This document shows positions 32,162-41,500 of a stretch of DNA of 64,000 bases, one piece after another. The notes under the pieces were generated by a model. It was given only the letters and a program-made list of their open reading frames with translations. It made no database searches and had not been told where the DNA came from. The position numbers and the translations under genes were made by a program. The stretch is from assembly GCA_947650285.1 (NCBI GenBank), contig CANTFL010001244.1, forward strand, positions 496,001 to 560,000. Direction: 5' to 3'. Origin of the DNA: Hyaloperonospora brassicae. Taxonomy: Eukaryota > Oomycota > Peronosporomycetes > Peronosporales > Peronosporaceae. How positions within the stretch are numbered: position 1 is the first letter of the stretch; each line of letters starts with the position of its first letter.

Positions 32162-35100
32162 TTGACGAAAGTTGCTCCAGATACACAATCATTGTGTGTC
32201 TCTGCACCTGGTGATGACGTTTCGCTCATCACCTTGAAGTTGGAAGCGACAAATGACTTGTCGCTTCGTGCCCTAGTAGACTGTGGGGCGTCGAACAACT
32301 TTGTTCGTCGCCAGTCACTAGAGGGTCGTAGGCTCAAGTTCGTTGAGCGCGACATTCCCCTCACAAGGATGACGGTGCGCCTTGCAACAGGCGCATCGAT
32401 AACCGTTGAGAAACGTGTAGTAGGAATCCACTACACGTTAGAGGGCGAACAGTACGATGATGATTTCATCGTACTAGATCTGGATGACAAATTTGATGTC
32501 ATCCTGGGATTACCTTGGCTCAGAAAATACGAGCCAAGGGTGAGCTGGCAGCATCGATCCGTGAAGATGCCTGCTGCTTGTTCATCAGATGGCCATCTGA
32601 TGAACATCTTGGAGCGTCCACAAGCGTGTGGATGTTCTGCGAGTGAGTGCGATGGCCTCACTTGCGGTACGGTCGTTAGCACGACTGCACAAGGTCACAG
32701 TGTAGTTGATCACTACACTGTGGAGCAAGCTCCCGGCGGCTGTACAGAAGTACAGGCTGCGCCGAAGGTCCACCACTCGAATAAGTCGAGTGGACCGGGA
32801 CATGGATGCATGCCTAGCGGGCAGCATCTTAGAAGAAAGAAATCTGTTGCCCCCAAGGGGCAACATGAAAATCCTAGGTCGACTGGAGAGTCGACCGTAG
32901 AGGATCGGTTCCTGACTGTGGTTGCACAGCCACAGTCGGAAGACGTCGAGGGAATAAGTCCCCACGTACTTGAGGAAGGAGTTCCTCAAGAGTTGCTTGC
33001 TGAGGGATCAGGCCCTCAGCAACCTGTGGAAGCAAGATCCCAGGAAGAAACCGAGACGTTGAACGTCTTGGTTAATGACGGATCAAGCGTAGGCGCTTAT
33101 ACGCTTGATCTGATTGTGCCTCCGAAGTTGACTTCGGAGATAACTCAGTTGCCAACGCTAGAACCGAAACGGTTCTTGCGTGATCTGCGTAGTGGCAAAG
33201 TCAAGCAGATCTGCGTACTCGTCACAGAGGACGAGTATGTGACCGACATTCGGTCGGCAACAGTATTTGCTGAGAACGAACGGGTTCTCAGCAGCTCATC
33301 GATGGACGAAAGTGTCCTCGATGAGAAGACTCGGATTGAGCGATACGCGTCCCAATCCTGGGAGTCACTTCAGGCAAATCCTTTGTATAAGGATTTGATC
33401 GAATTCAGGGATGTGTTCCCTGAATCCGTACCTTGCGAGTTGCCTAAGGACAAAGGCACTCGACACGAGATCGAGCTCAAACCGGGCTCGAAATACTGTG
33501 TCATGAAGCAGTGGCCACTGCCTCGTGAACAAGTGATAGCGATCGACAAGTTCTTTGCCGATCGCTTAGCAGCGGGCCATGTGAGGGAATCAACATCCCC
33601 TCACAGCTCTCCGACCTTCTGTGTGCGAAAGGCCACAGGAGGGTGGCGGATAGTGCACGCATTCAACAAGTTGAATGCTGCAACGGTACCGGCTCAGACG
33701 CCGATACCGAGGAAGGACGTAATCATAGATGGTATGTCAAAGAGTACCATCTTTTCGTCCATGGATCTGATGGATGGATTCTATCAGATCCTGATGCGTG
33801 AACGGGACGTCCCGTTCACAGCAGTGAGTACCCCCAGCGGGATGCTGTGGGAGTGGCTAGTGATGCCACAGGGGCTGAGTAATGCCCCTGCAACATTCAA
33901 CAGATGTGTAACAAATCTGTTGAGACCGGTGCGAGACTTCGCACCGAGTTACTTCGACGATGTGTTCGTCCATAGCCGGGCTATGGACGGGAAGACGGAC
34001 GTTGAAGTTCACAGAACTCACGTTCGTCAGGTTCTTCAACTTATGCGCAAGCATAAGTTGTACGCCAACCTCAAGAAGTGTATATTCGCGGCTAGCGAAA
34101 TACCACTTCTTGGGTGCATCGTGGGGAAACACGGCGTACGCCCTGATCCCGAAAAGATCAAGGCGATCACCGACTGGCCAGTGCCAGTCGATGTCAAGGG
34201 ACTACGGAAGTTCCTTGGTCTAGCGGCGTACTTGCACAAGTACTCGCGCAACTACGCCGAGATGACAGTACATCTTTCTTGCTTGCTCAAGAAAAATGTC
34301 AAGTGGTCATGGAACGCTGAGTGCCAGCGTTCCTTTGAAGGTATCAAGCAAAGCTTGATGCAATCGCCGATCTTGGCGATTGCAGATCAGGACAGACCAT
34401 TTCATGTGGTCTGTGACGCCAGCGATTTCGCAATCGGCTGTGCGTTAATGCAGTTCGATGCAGATGGCGCGGAGCGCGTCATCTGTTATCAATCGCGTCA
34501 GCTGCAAGCAGCTGAGCGTAATTACCCAGTGCATGACAAGGAACTCCTTGCCATGAAATACGCACTGGCTAAATTTCGCGTCTATCTCTTGGGAGATAGA
34601 CCGTTTGTTGTCTACACGGACCATGCGTCATTACGCACGGCCGTAAACAGCCCACACCTCTCGCAAAGAATGGCGAGGTGGCTGTCTTTCTTCGCGGAGT
34701 ATAACTTCTCCGTGGAGTATAAACCGGGACGACTCAATGTCGTCGCGGATGCTCTTTCGCGCCGGCCCGATTTCGAGCCGGACGCGCAATCCAACAGTGA
34801 GGACAAGCCCACTGTTGCGACACTGTCAGTCAGTGTCCCGTCGTCAAGTTTACTTGACGACGTACGAAAGGCATACGCGGAAGATAAGGATCTTCTGCGA
34901 TTGATGGATCATCTGGTGAATCCATCCAGTAAATCCATGAGGGATTTACCGGCTTTGTACCGATCCTCATCGGATCGGTATAGTACACGCAACGGATTGC
35001 TGTACTATACAGCTGTTGCCGACGACACGCCTCGTGTCGTCGTACCCGCTCATCATGATTTGCGATTGCGCATCATGTATGAGTGTCACGATGCCCCAAC

Positions 35101-35218
35101 AAGCGGCCATCGTGGTAGAGAAAAGACTTACCTCACGGTAAGTCGCGACTTTACTGGCCCCGCCAGTATCAGTTTGTTCGCAAGTACATCCGTGCTTGCG
35201 AAGTATGTCAACGGGTGA
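32162..35218 (+). CDS. pol: Pol polyprotein, protease-RT-RNase H and start of integrase (copy 1, frame broken)
   Basis: 1018-residue frame. Residues 37-44 (ALVDCGAS) are the aspartic protease active site, with Cys at the position more often Thr or Ser. RT spans roughly 420-640: SSMDLMDGFYQI, FTAVSTPSGMLWEWLVMPQG and the catalytic SYFDDVFVHS (YFDD at 597-600). The connection and RNase H domain follow (VVCDASDFAIGCALM, YPVHDKELLAMKYAL, NVVADALSR). The integrase zinc region begins with ECHDAPTSGHRGREKTY, but the frame shifts where one T is missing at about 35150, relative to copy 2, and ends out of frame at 35218. Function by family: proteolytic maturation, reverse transcription primed by a tRNA, removal of RNA, and integration. 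Confidence 0.9.
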   Translation: MTKVAPDTQSLCVSAPGDDVSLITLKLEATNDLSLRALVDCGASNNFVRRQSLEGRRLKFVERDIPLTRMTVRLATGASITVEKRVVGIHYTLEGEQYDDDFIVLDLDDKFDVILGLPWLRKYEPRVSWQHRSVKMPAACSSDGHLMNILERPQACGCSASECDGLTCGTVVSTTAQGHSVVDHYTVEQAPGGCTEVQAAPKVHHSNKSSGPGHGCMPSGQHLRRKKSVAPKGQHENPRSTGESTVEDRFLTVVAQPQSEDVEGISPHVLEEGVPQELLAEGSGPQQPVEARSQEETETLNVLVNDGSSVGAYTLDLIVPPKLTSEITQLPTLEPKRFLRDLRSGKVKQICVLVTEDEYVTDIRSATVFAENERVLSSSSMDESVLDEKTRIERYASQSWESLQANPLYKDLIEFRDVFPESVPCELPKDKGTRHEIELKPGSKYCVMKQWPLPREQVIAIDKFFADRLAAGHVRESTSPHSSPTFCVRKATGGWRIVHAFNKLNAATVPAQTPIPRKDVIIDGMSKSTIFSSMDLMDGFYQILMRERDVPFTAVSTPSGMLWEWLVMPQGLSNAPATFNRCVTNLLRPVRDFAPSYFDDVFVHSRAMDGKTDVEVHRTHVRQVLQLMRKHKLYANLKKCIFAASEIPLLGCIVGKHGVRPDPEKIKAITDWPVPVDVKGLRKFLGLAAYLHKYSRNYAEMTVHLSCLLKKNVKWSWNAECQRSFEGIKQSLMQSPILAIADQDRPFHVVCDASDFAIGCALMQFDADGAERVICYQSRQLQAAERNYPVHDKELLAMKYALAKFRVYLLGDRPFVVYTDHASLRTAVNSPHLSQRMARWLSFFAEYNFSVEYKPGRLNVVADALSRRPDFEPDAQSNSEDKPTVATLSVSVPSSSLLDDVRKAYAEDKDLLRLMDHLVNPSSKSMRDLPALYRSSSDRYSTRNGLLYYTAVADDTPRVVVPAHHDLRLRIMYECHDAPTSGHRGREKTYLTVSRDFTGPASISLFASTSVLAKYVNG

Positions 35219-35790
35219 AGCCTAGTCCTTCATCCCGTGCGCCATTGCAGCCTCTGCCTGTTCCGACAGAGTGCTGGCAGTCCGTTTCAATGGACTTCGT
35301 CTTCGGGTTTCCCGAAGACGCTCACAAGAATAATGGTATTCTTGTGTTTGTGGACCGATTCAGCAAGATGGTCCATCTTGCTGCTGTCCCTGAGTCAATC
35401 AAGGCTCAAGGTTGTGCTCGTGTCTTTCTAGACACGGTCTTTAGACTCCACGGGTTACCCCGTGAACTCGTATCCGACCGTGACCCTCGGTTCACGGCGG
35501 AATTTTGGCAAACCGTGTTCCGTACTCTCGGAACACGATTGAAGATGTCCACTTCTGACCATCCAGAAACAGATGGTCAGACGGAACGTGCGAACCGTGT
35601 CCTCGAAGAGATTCTTCGAGGATATGTCCACTCGTTTCCGAGTTGGAGCGAATTCCTACCCATGGTGGAATTCGCCATCAATAATTCGGTGCATGCTTCA
35701 ACACAGCACACACCGTTTTACGTGAATGGCCTACGCCATCCACGTGTGCCCACCCTTCTAGAGTGTGACTCTTGGATAAGGGGGGAGGGA
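35153..35790 (+). CDS. integrase core continuation (copy 1, after the frameshift)
   Basis: The shifted frame (its first ATG at 35215) carries the end of the zinc region and the catalytic core: SVSMDFVFGFPEDAHKNNGI (first Asp), RDPRFTAEFWQTVFRTLG (second Asp) and SDHPETDGQTERANRVLEEI (Glu), followed by MVEFAINNSVHASTQHTPF. The D,D-35-E order is that of Ty3 integrases. The frame becomes uninformative after RGEGLARAK, just past the run of six G at 35780-35785, where the C-terminal domain continues in another frame. Confidence 0.85.
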
Positions 35791-36480
35791 CTCGCTCGAG
35801 CAAAAACCGTTTTGGCTCTTGCTCATCACGTGTCGACGCAAACGTCGTCACGTATGATGCCGATGTCGATCAAGTCGACATCGATGAAGAAGATCATCTC
35901 AATAATAGCGAAGACGCTATTATTGATTCGGATGATGATGACGATGCTGGTATATTCAGCATCGCCAACGATTATGCCAGCGAGGAAGAAGACAACCTCG
36001 CTGAAGAAGAGAATGATCTCTTAGCAGTGCGCACGAAGCGCACTGCTAGACAAAACAAAGAGTCAGCAGAGAACTTCCTGCTGACTCGAGAGGCGATAGT
36101 CCGCTTCGTTCAAGACTCCATCGCAAATGCGGTGGATCGTCAGAAACGGAACGCAGACAAGAATGGAAGAGCAAATGTTCTTTCATTTAAGGTTAATGAC
36201 CTAGTACTACTGTCTACGGTAAACTTACCTGGACATGCAGTCACTAGTGTCGGCAGTAGTAAACTACTGCCGAAATACATTGGGCCATTTCGAGTGTTGC
36301 ATCGCAAGGGCAATGCATACACACTCGAATTGCCACGTAGGATGCGCACGCATCCTACGTTTTACGTGGGGAGGCTTAGGTCGTACTGTCAGTACGAGCC
36401 TTCTTCTTCCGATGAAGATAGCCCCCACGTTCAAGAACATCCATCAAGTTCTTGCGTTCGCGCTCCAGACGATCCGTCTG
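35786..36480 (+). CDS. integrase C-terminal domain with acidic insert (copy 1)
   Basis: In a third frame after the G run: an unusually acidic insert (DADVDQVDIDEEDH, AIIDSDDDDDAGIFS) and then the integrase GPY-type module: [52 protein letters not shown] and [19 protein letters not shown]. It matches the segment that precedes the chromodomain in chromoviruses. The acidic insert is not typical and is present in both copies. Confidence 0.75.
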
Positions 36481-36515
36481 GTCGCGCAGATATGATACCT
36501 CGGTATTCAACCGAG

Positions 36516-37979
36516 TTATCTCTCCGCGAGCTGTCGCCAGCTCGCCGAAAAGGAGCGGACATCCCGCTCGACCTGAAGCTGCGCCGTGGCATAATCGGCG
36601 CGATCCCTCGCCCGATCAGCCTCGTGATCCTTGCGGTTCTTCCGCACGGTGTCGGTCAAAGCGTAGCGTCGGTCGCGCTCGTGCTTCAAGTCATCGCGCA
36701 ATTCATCGATTGCGCGATCCATCTCGTAAGGGTCGAGATGGTGGGCCTGGGGTTCTGGAGGAGGTCTTTCCTCCTCCACCACATCCTTTGGTGGATGCTC
36801 ACGGTGATCAACGCTTTCTAGTGGAGCGTATCTTGAATCACCGTGACGATTCAGGATCAAGGACGAGCTACCTCGTCCAGTGGCGGGGGTATCCACCCTC
36901 TTGGAACAGCTGGGAGCCCCGCTCTCAGCTGTTAATGGATGTTGAAGGTCTCGTCCACCAGTATGACGAGACCCATCCGATGAGTCCTGTGGCCCATCGG
37001 TAAACACGCGCCCTAGGCGCTTGTAGACGGATTGCAAGTTTGCAATCGCGTCACGCATCTCCTCCGAGAGATGTGCCCTTCCCCAGGGCGAATTTAGGAA
37101 GTACACATCCCTATGTGCACGCTGCGAGTTGTCAACACAACTCGCACAAGGGTCTCCCCATGTGAGGCAAGGAATGCCTGCCTCACTCGATAAACAATGC
37201 AACCGGTACCTAGCACCGGTTGGCGTTCGCCGTTCGAACCTGAGGCGTGTTGCCTCAAGTTTCTTGAGCCACCCTTCTCGTCCAAAATTCTTTACGTTTT
37301 GGACGAACGCGTTCCACGCAGCCAAAAGCGATGTTTTGTCACGCTTTTGGTTGCTATTGTACCATCGATGTCTAAGGAAGACATCGAGATAAAAGTCTTC
37401 TTCAGCGCGAAAGTTCTTCGCGCTGGGACTCAAGCCGTGAAGCTCGGTTGCATCGAATAAGGGTATTCGATGGTGTTGGCCTGTCTCGTGAGACAGGCTA
37501 TTGATGAGTTGTTCGGGCAAACGCCACGGCTTCAACTCATCACGCTTCACAGTGGTACCCTTGTCGGTACCACGGCTCCCAGATTGACGACGGCTCGCGC
37601 CATCGTCAACACGCTCGTGCGAAGACGCACGAGCCGGCGGTGGTGAAGAATAGAACTCACCACCCTGATCATCGTCATCACTGCCGAACAGACTGTGATG
37701 CGAATCACGAGTCCGTTCGTTCGGCAGTGGCCTTGGCGAATACTGAGGCGTCGCCGGTGAGCGAGACGCCTCTGGAGCATTGCCCGAGTCAGACACGTCT
37801 GACTCGCCAGAGTAGATGACCTCCACATCGGGGTCATCATACGCACGCGGCGTGATACCGCGTGCACCTGCAGCACCTGTTGCTGCAGGCGAAGAAGGGG
37901 CGGCAGACGACGAAGCGTCTGCCGCAGAGGCTTGCACAGCACCAGGCTGTGTGGGTCTTGAGTCACCTCGCATAGACAT
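36516..37979 (-). CDS. conserved antisense ORF of the retrotransposon (copy 1)
   Basis: 487-residue frame opposite to gag-pol, starting 130 bp from the 3' LTR. Layout: a disordered Ala/Ser/Pro-rich N-terminus with the conserved VEVIYSGESD element; a folded middle (about residues 170-310) with EEDFYLDVFLRHRWYNSNQK, SLLAAWNAFVQNVKNFGREG and a C-x6-C-x2-C motif in CLTWGDPCASCVDNS; then [20 protein letters not shown]; and a highly charged coiled coil (YEMDRAIDELRDDLKHERDR). The end at 36516 is probably premature: a base is missing near 36545, and the homologous coiled coil goes on towards about 36390. The middle domain is only moderately similar to that of copy 2 but keeps its key residues, which argues for protein-level constraint. 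I do not know a function; a zinc-binding structural or regulatory protein is a guess. Confidence 0.7.
   Translation of the reverse strand: MSMRGDSRPTQPGAVQASAADASSSAAPSSPAATGAAGARGITPRAYDDPDVEVIYSGESDVSDSGNAPEASRSPATPQYSPRPLPNERTRDSHHSLFGSDDDDQGGEFYSSPPPARASSHERVDDGASRRQSGSRGTDKGTTVKRDELKPWRLPEQLINSLSHETGQHHRIPLFDATELHGLSPSAKNFRAEEDFYLDVFLRHRWYNSNQKRDKTSLLAAWNAFVQNVKNFGREGWLKKLEATRLRFERRTPTGARYRLHCLSSEAGIPCLTWGDPCASCVDNSQRAHRDVYFLNSPWGRAHLSEEMRDAIANLQSVYKRLGRVFTDGPQDSSDGSRHTGGRDLQHPLTAESGAPSCSKRVDTPATGRGSSSLILNRHGDSRYAPLESVDHREHPPKDVVEEERPPPEPQAHHLDPYEMDRAIDELRDDLKHERDRRYALTDTVRKNRKDHEADRARDRADYATAQLQVERDVRSFSASWRQLAER
36730..36999 (+). CDS. chromodomain at the end of Pol (copy 1)
   Basis: A plus-strand segment reading PPPPHPLVDAHGDQRFLVER, then a chromodomain: [20 protein letters not shown] and [20 protein letters not shown], ending GLVHQYDETHP. 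The aromatic and Trp/Glu positions of chromodomains (Y-L-V-W...W-E-P) are present. Chromodomains of this class guide integration towards heterochromatin. It is not in frame with the preceding C-terminal module as the sequence stands, and the opposite strand codes for the antisense protein over the same bases. Confidence 0.8.
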
Positions 37980-38096
37980 GTTAGCTATGCGAGGTCAAGC
38001 GGAAAGTGAGTGGAACGGACCAAACAAGTACTCCCTGTCCCAATGGTGGCCAACGGGTGGCCTCCATATTTCGATAGTCATACGGTGACTATCAGT

Positions 38097-38109
38097 TAAG
38101 GGGGGGTGA
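38097..38109 (+). other. polypurine tract of copy 1
   Basis: TTAAGGGGGGTGA lies immediately 5' of the right LTR, the expected site for plus-strand priming during reverse transcription. Confidence 0.8.
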
Positions 38110-38497
38110 TGTAACGGGGCAGCCCGTTACATGATATTGTCACTTAAGGAAAGTGAAAATAAAGAATATAAGATGGATATTCTTTAAACAATATCACCAA
38201 AGTGGTGATATTGAAGGGTCGACCAAAGGGTCTGTTCATTGGTTGATATCGTGATGATATCAACCCACCAATCGCCGCAAGACGCGCGCAATGAGTGGTG
38301 ACGAGACGTCACCATACATGCAGTTATATTAGTATGATTGAATTAAGTCAAACGAAGAGACAGTAGTTTAAAGACTTAATTTATTAATATAACAGTTCTA
38401 CTTTTACCCTACCTACGCTTCCTCGCTCGCCACGTGTACGTCCGTCGGGGCACCCAAATCCCTTGCGTTAAGTTACGCAAGGGTGTGCCCCGTTACA
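38110..38497 (+). repeat. 3' LTR of copy 1
   Basis: Same length and termini as the left LTR. Differences are one C-to-A change (AGTGAAAAT, which breaks a hairpin arm kept in the left LTR) and a cluster of four within six bases near 38427. Confidence 0.92.
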
Positions 38498-38502
38498 TGT
38501 AG
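38498..38502. repeat. target-site duplication TGTAG, right of copy 1
   Basis: Direct repeat of 30520-30524, defining the insertion. Confidence 0.9.
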
Positions 38503-41500
38503 TGTATTCACCTGACTCACACGAAGTTTCTTCGAACCGTCCATCGTTTTTTGCCGTGCGAGTCCAGCCTGCTACGCAGGCCCACCAAGCATTAGGTTGC
38601 CGCGTAAACTTGGGGCCATGAGCCTTGCACGCCGATCCACGCCGCCTTTTTACGACTACGAAAGTCATTTCACTGATTGTTACCACCGCAGTACCACCGT
38701 GACGAACTGTGACGAACTGTCATCAGTCAAAACTTTAGCTGCTACATCTATGGCCAATACTATTATTACGACACTTTTCCTAACACGCCTCTCTCGAGAT
38801 CACCTACCGCATCATCTGAGACAGACGTCCATTCGGCAGACACCGAAGTCCTGGACTGCATGAGTGCAAGGTATATCTTAGGTCGAGCCACAATCCGACC
38901 GTGCACCCATGCAGATCTGCATAGAGAGTTGATGGATAAGCAGAAGATGGTAAATTTGGCTATTCTGGTCACTTGGCACTGCCTTTTTGAACGCCATCCA
39001 TGATACAGTACCCGTGCGCGTACAAGAGAGCTGGCGGCCAAACTGCTTTACCCGAGGCAACTGTTAAGAAACAGACCGTGCACCATTTACTACAGCTTAC
39101 TTAGGCGATACAGAAATTGCTGAATAGCCGTTCTCCTGTCTCTACGGCTCCACGTATTCTCTCTTTGATACCGAACGAACAACGGTTGATGTTATTTTGT
39201 ATTGCTTATCAACTCTTGTAAGAAGAAGCAAGGATGTTGATGTCATATGTATCTGGACGCGTGATGGGCCCAGGCTAACCGCATCAACAATCTTCTTTCC
39301 TATGATGACGATGGACGCTTCTCCTTTTTTCAGAGCCTCCTTTGAATGATTTAGCAACGAAAATGCTCCTAAAAATGAGCGATAGTGACTAAAGAGGTGA
39401 CACAGGTATATATGAGGAGCTTCCGTTGATGTAGTGTGCAGCTCTAGAATAAAGCCTTTACATGCAGTTTGACATTTCGCTCACCTGAACGTACATGCTC
39501 TTGTAAGTGGCGCCTTAGTTTGTCTCTAAAAGTATTTGGAGCCACTTCATAGACTTTGACGAGCAACGCATGCTCGCCGCTAAGTTTGGTTTTTCCTCTC
39601 CTTGTCGTCAATGATGTCATAAATGAACCTAAGCTAACTTTCGTTGATAAAGAAAAGGAGAGTCTGGCTACATCACTTCCTTCACTATCGACGCAAAGTT
39701 CGGTATCACCAACTCTTTTGAGCTTCTACAAGGACGATAGCAACAAAAGAAGCGACAAGCGACGCTTTCCAACCTGCAGGTCTTATCATTCGTCTCACCA
39801 CCATTAGTGCCGTACACATAAGCGCACGCATACCCCCGCTCGTAAATGCATTGTGCTGCATTCTAATATTAAGGAATTAAGACATGGAAAAACTATAATG
39901 ATCGCGTCGACGAATATGACAGCAGCAGGCGTATCAGCAGAAGACGATTTGTGGGCTAGGAGTGACTGTGTGAGCAGCTTGTAATGAGAAATAATTATAA
40001 CAGTGCTCCGTAGCCAGCGACAGGCAAACGCAAAACGATTGCTTTTGGCCTCTCAGCCATGGAAGTCACGCGCGTCTCATTCTCTCTTTGCGAGGAACAA
40101 ATGGCACTGGAGTGAACGGCTGCGTATTTTTTGCCTTGGAACCTACGAGTCTCAGGGAGCGTGCCAAAATATACTGGTCAAGCGCATTATAAATGTCGTC
40201 ATACTTTCTCCCGACAAACTGCGTTGAACGTCCAACCTTGAGTCCTCAAGCTGCCCGGTTGCTACTAAAATAACCGTCGCACTCCTCCCACTAGCCCGCA
40301 TAGTTTTCAGCTCTGCTGCGCTCTACTATACCGCCGTCTTATCCTGATACTGGAACAGGTACCGTCACACGACGCCCCTCTCGCGTCGATCCGTTGCTCA
40401 GGATACGAGGTGACGTTGGAAAGCGATGTATTTCTGCTCAGTTCGAGACACAGCGGGCATCCAATCTAGCGACATAGTCACGGCGTGGATATTACGTCAG
40501 GGATCGACAACATTACAAATCAGGCCAGACCACGGGACGTGGGAGTTCTAGCAGATCAATGAGGGTGATTTACTCACTTCGTTTTTTGTTCCAATCGAGC
40601 AGTTCATGCTACCTATCGGTAAAACGATAGGTTGTGCACCTCACCTTCTACATCCTCTTTCTCTTTGTCGATCACGATCTTGCCCACTTGCCGCGAGCTT
40701 TAGCTCTTCGAGTTTGGTTTTTTTCCTCCTCCTCCTTCTCCGCTGAAGTGGCTTCGTCTAAAACCGGCGGGCACCGGCGTGCCGCCCCCCCCCTCTGGCG
40801 CAACTCTCTTCGTCCTCACGTCCCCCATCGACCACTGACTCAGGCGACTCCGATTACCCTAGAGGTCCGATTAGAACAGCACCATCCTCAGTAATTCCGT
40901 TTCACATATTTCTTTGCCTCCTTGAATTTCCCTCAGCAGCATTGTTTTTTACTGAGATAAGATCCGAATGCCACCAAAATCGCCGACCGCCTGTGTGGAA
41001 CGACCCAAAATATTGCACGTTGCTCGATTGAGCGGAATGACAGCTGAAGTTGGGGGAGAACGATAACTGCGGACGATAATTCTGTGCGAAACTTGTCAAC
41101 AGTACGTCTGTTTTCGAGGTGAAGTCGACGCTCGCTGTAACCTCAATGACGCAAATCCGCGATTTGGACCTTAGAATGACCTCGAAGCCATAAATTTTGT
41201 GAAGAGTGACACCCGCTTTGATCGATACAGTCAGGAATGCTTTGGAAACAGGAACATTCGTAGAGTAGTAGGAAAACAATACACGAAATGCCTGCTATCA
41301 GACATCATGAGCGGTGAGGTTCAGCCAACATCAGCTCGAGTTAAGGATGTCGTTTTATGTAGCAGGATTATCCGCACCAAGGAGGATTGTATAATCGACG
41401 TCGACAACGATACGTAATGACTTAGATAAGGAGTCTCAAGTAGGGATCAACCTGTCCAGATTGATCATGTTCACTGAGAGAACTATCACAGTATGTTCTG

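Larger units (their letters stand above)
30525..38497 (+). mobile_element. complete Ty3/Gypsy chromodomain retrotransposon, copy 1
   Basis: 7,973 bp element with 388-bp LTRs, primer-binding site, gag, pol (protease, reverse transcriptase, RNase H, integrase, C-terminal chromodomain), a long antisense ORF between pol and the 3' LTR, a polypurine tract and a 5-bp target duplication. The two LTRs differ at about 5 of 388 positions, four of them clustered, so the insertion is fairly recent. gag is intact; pol is interrupted by a missing T near 35150 and by an off-frame G run near 35780, so this copy is not autonomous as it reads. Throughout, the sequence is a chain of short inverted repeats (see findings). 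The integrase-chromodomain order places it among chromoviruses (Metaviridae-like elements). Confidence 0.92.

Noticed and set aside
30525..38497. CRISPR-like array suggested by the regular palindromes
   Set aside because: The hairpins differ in sequence from one to the next, spacers are absent, and the genome is eukaryotic.
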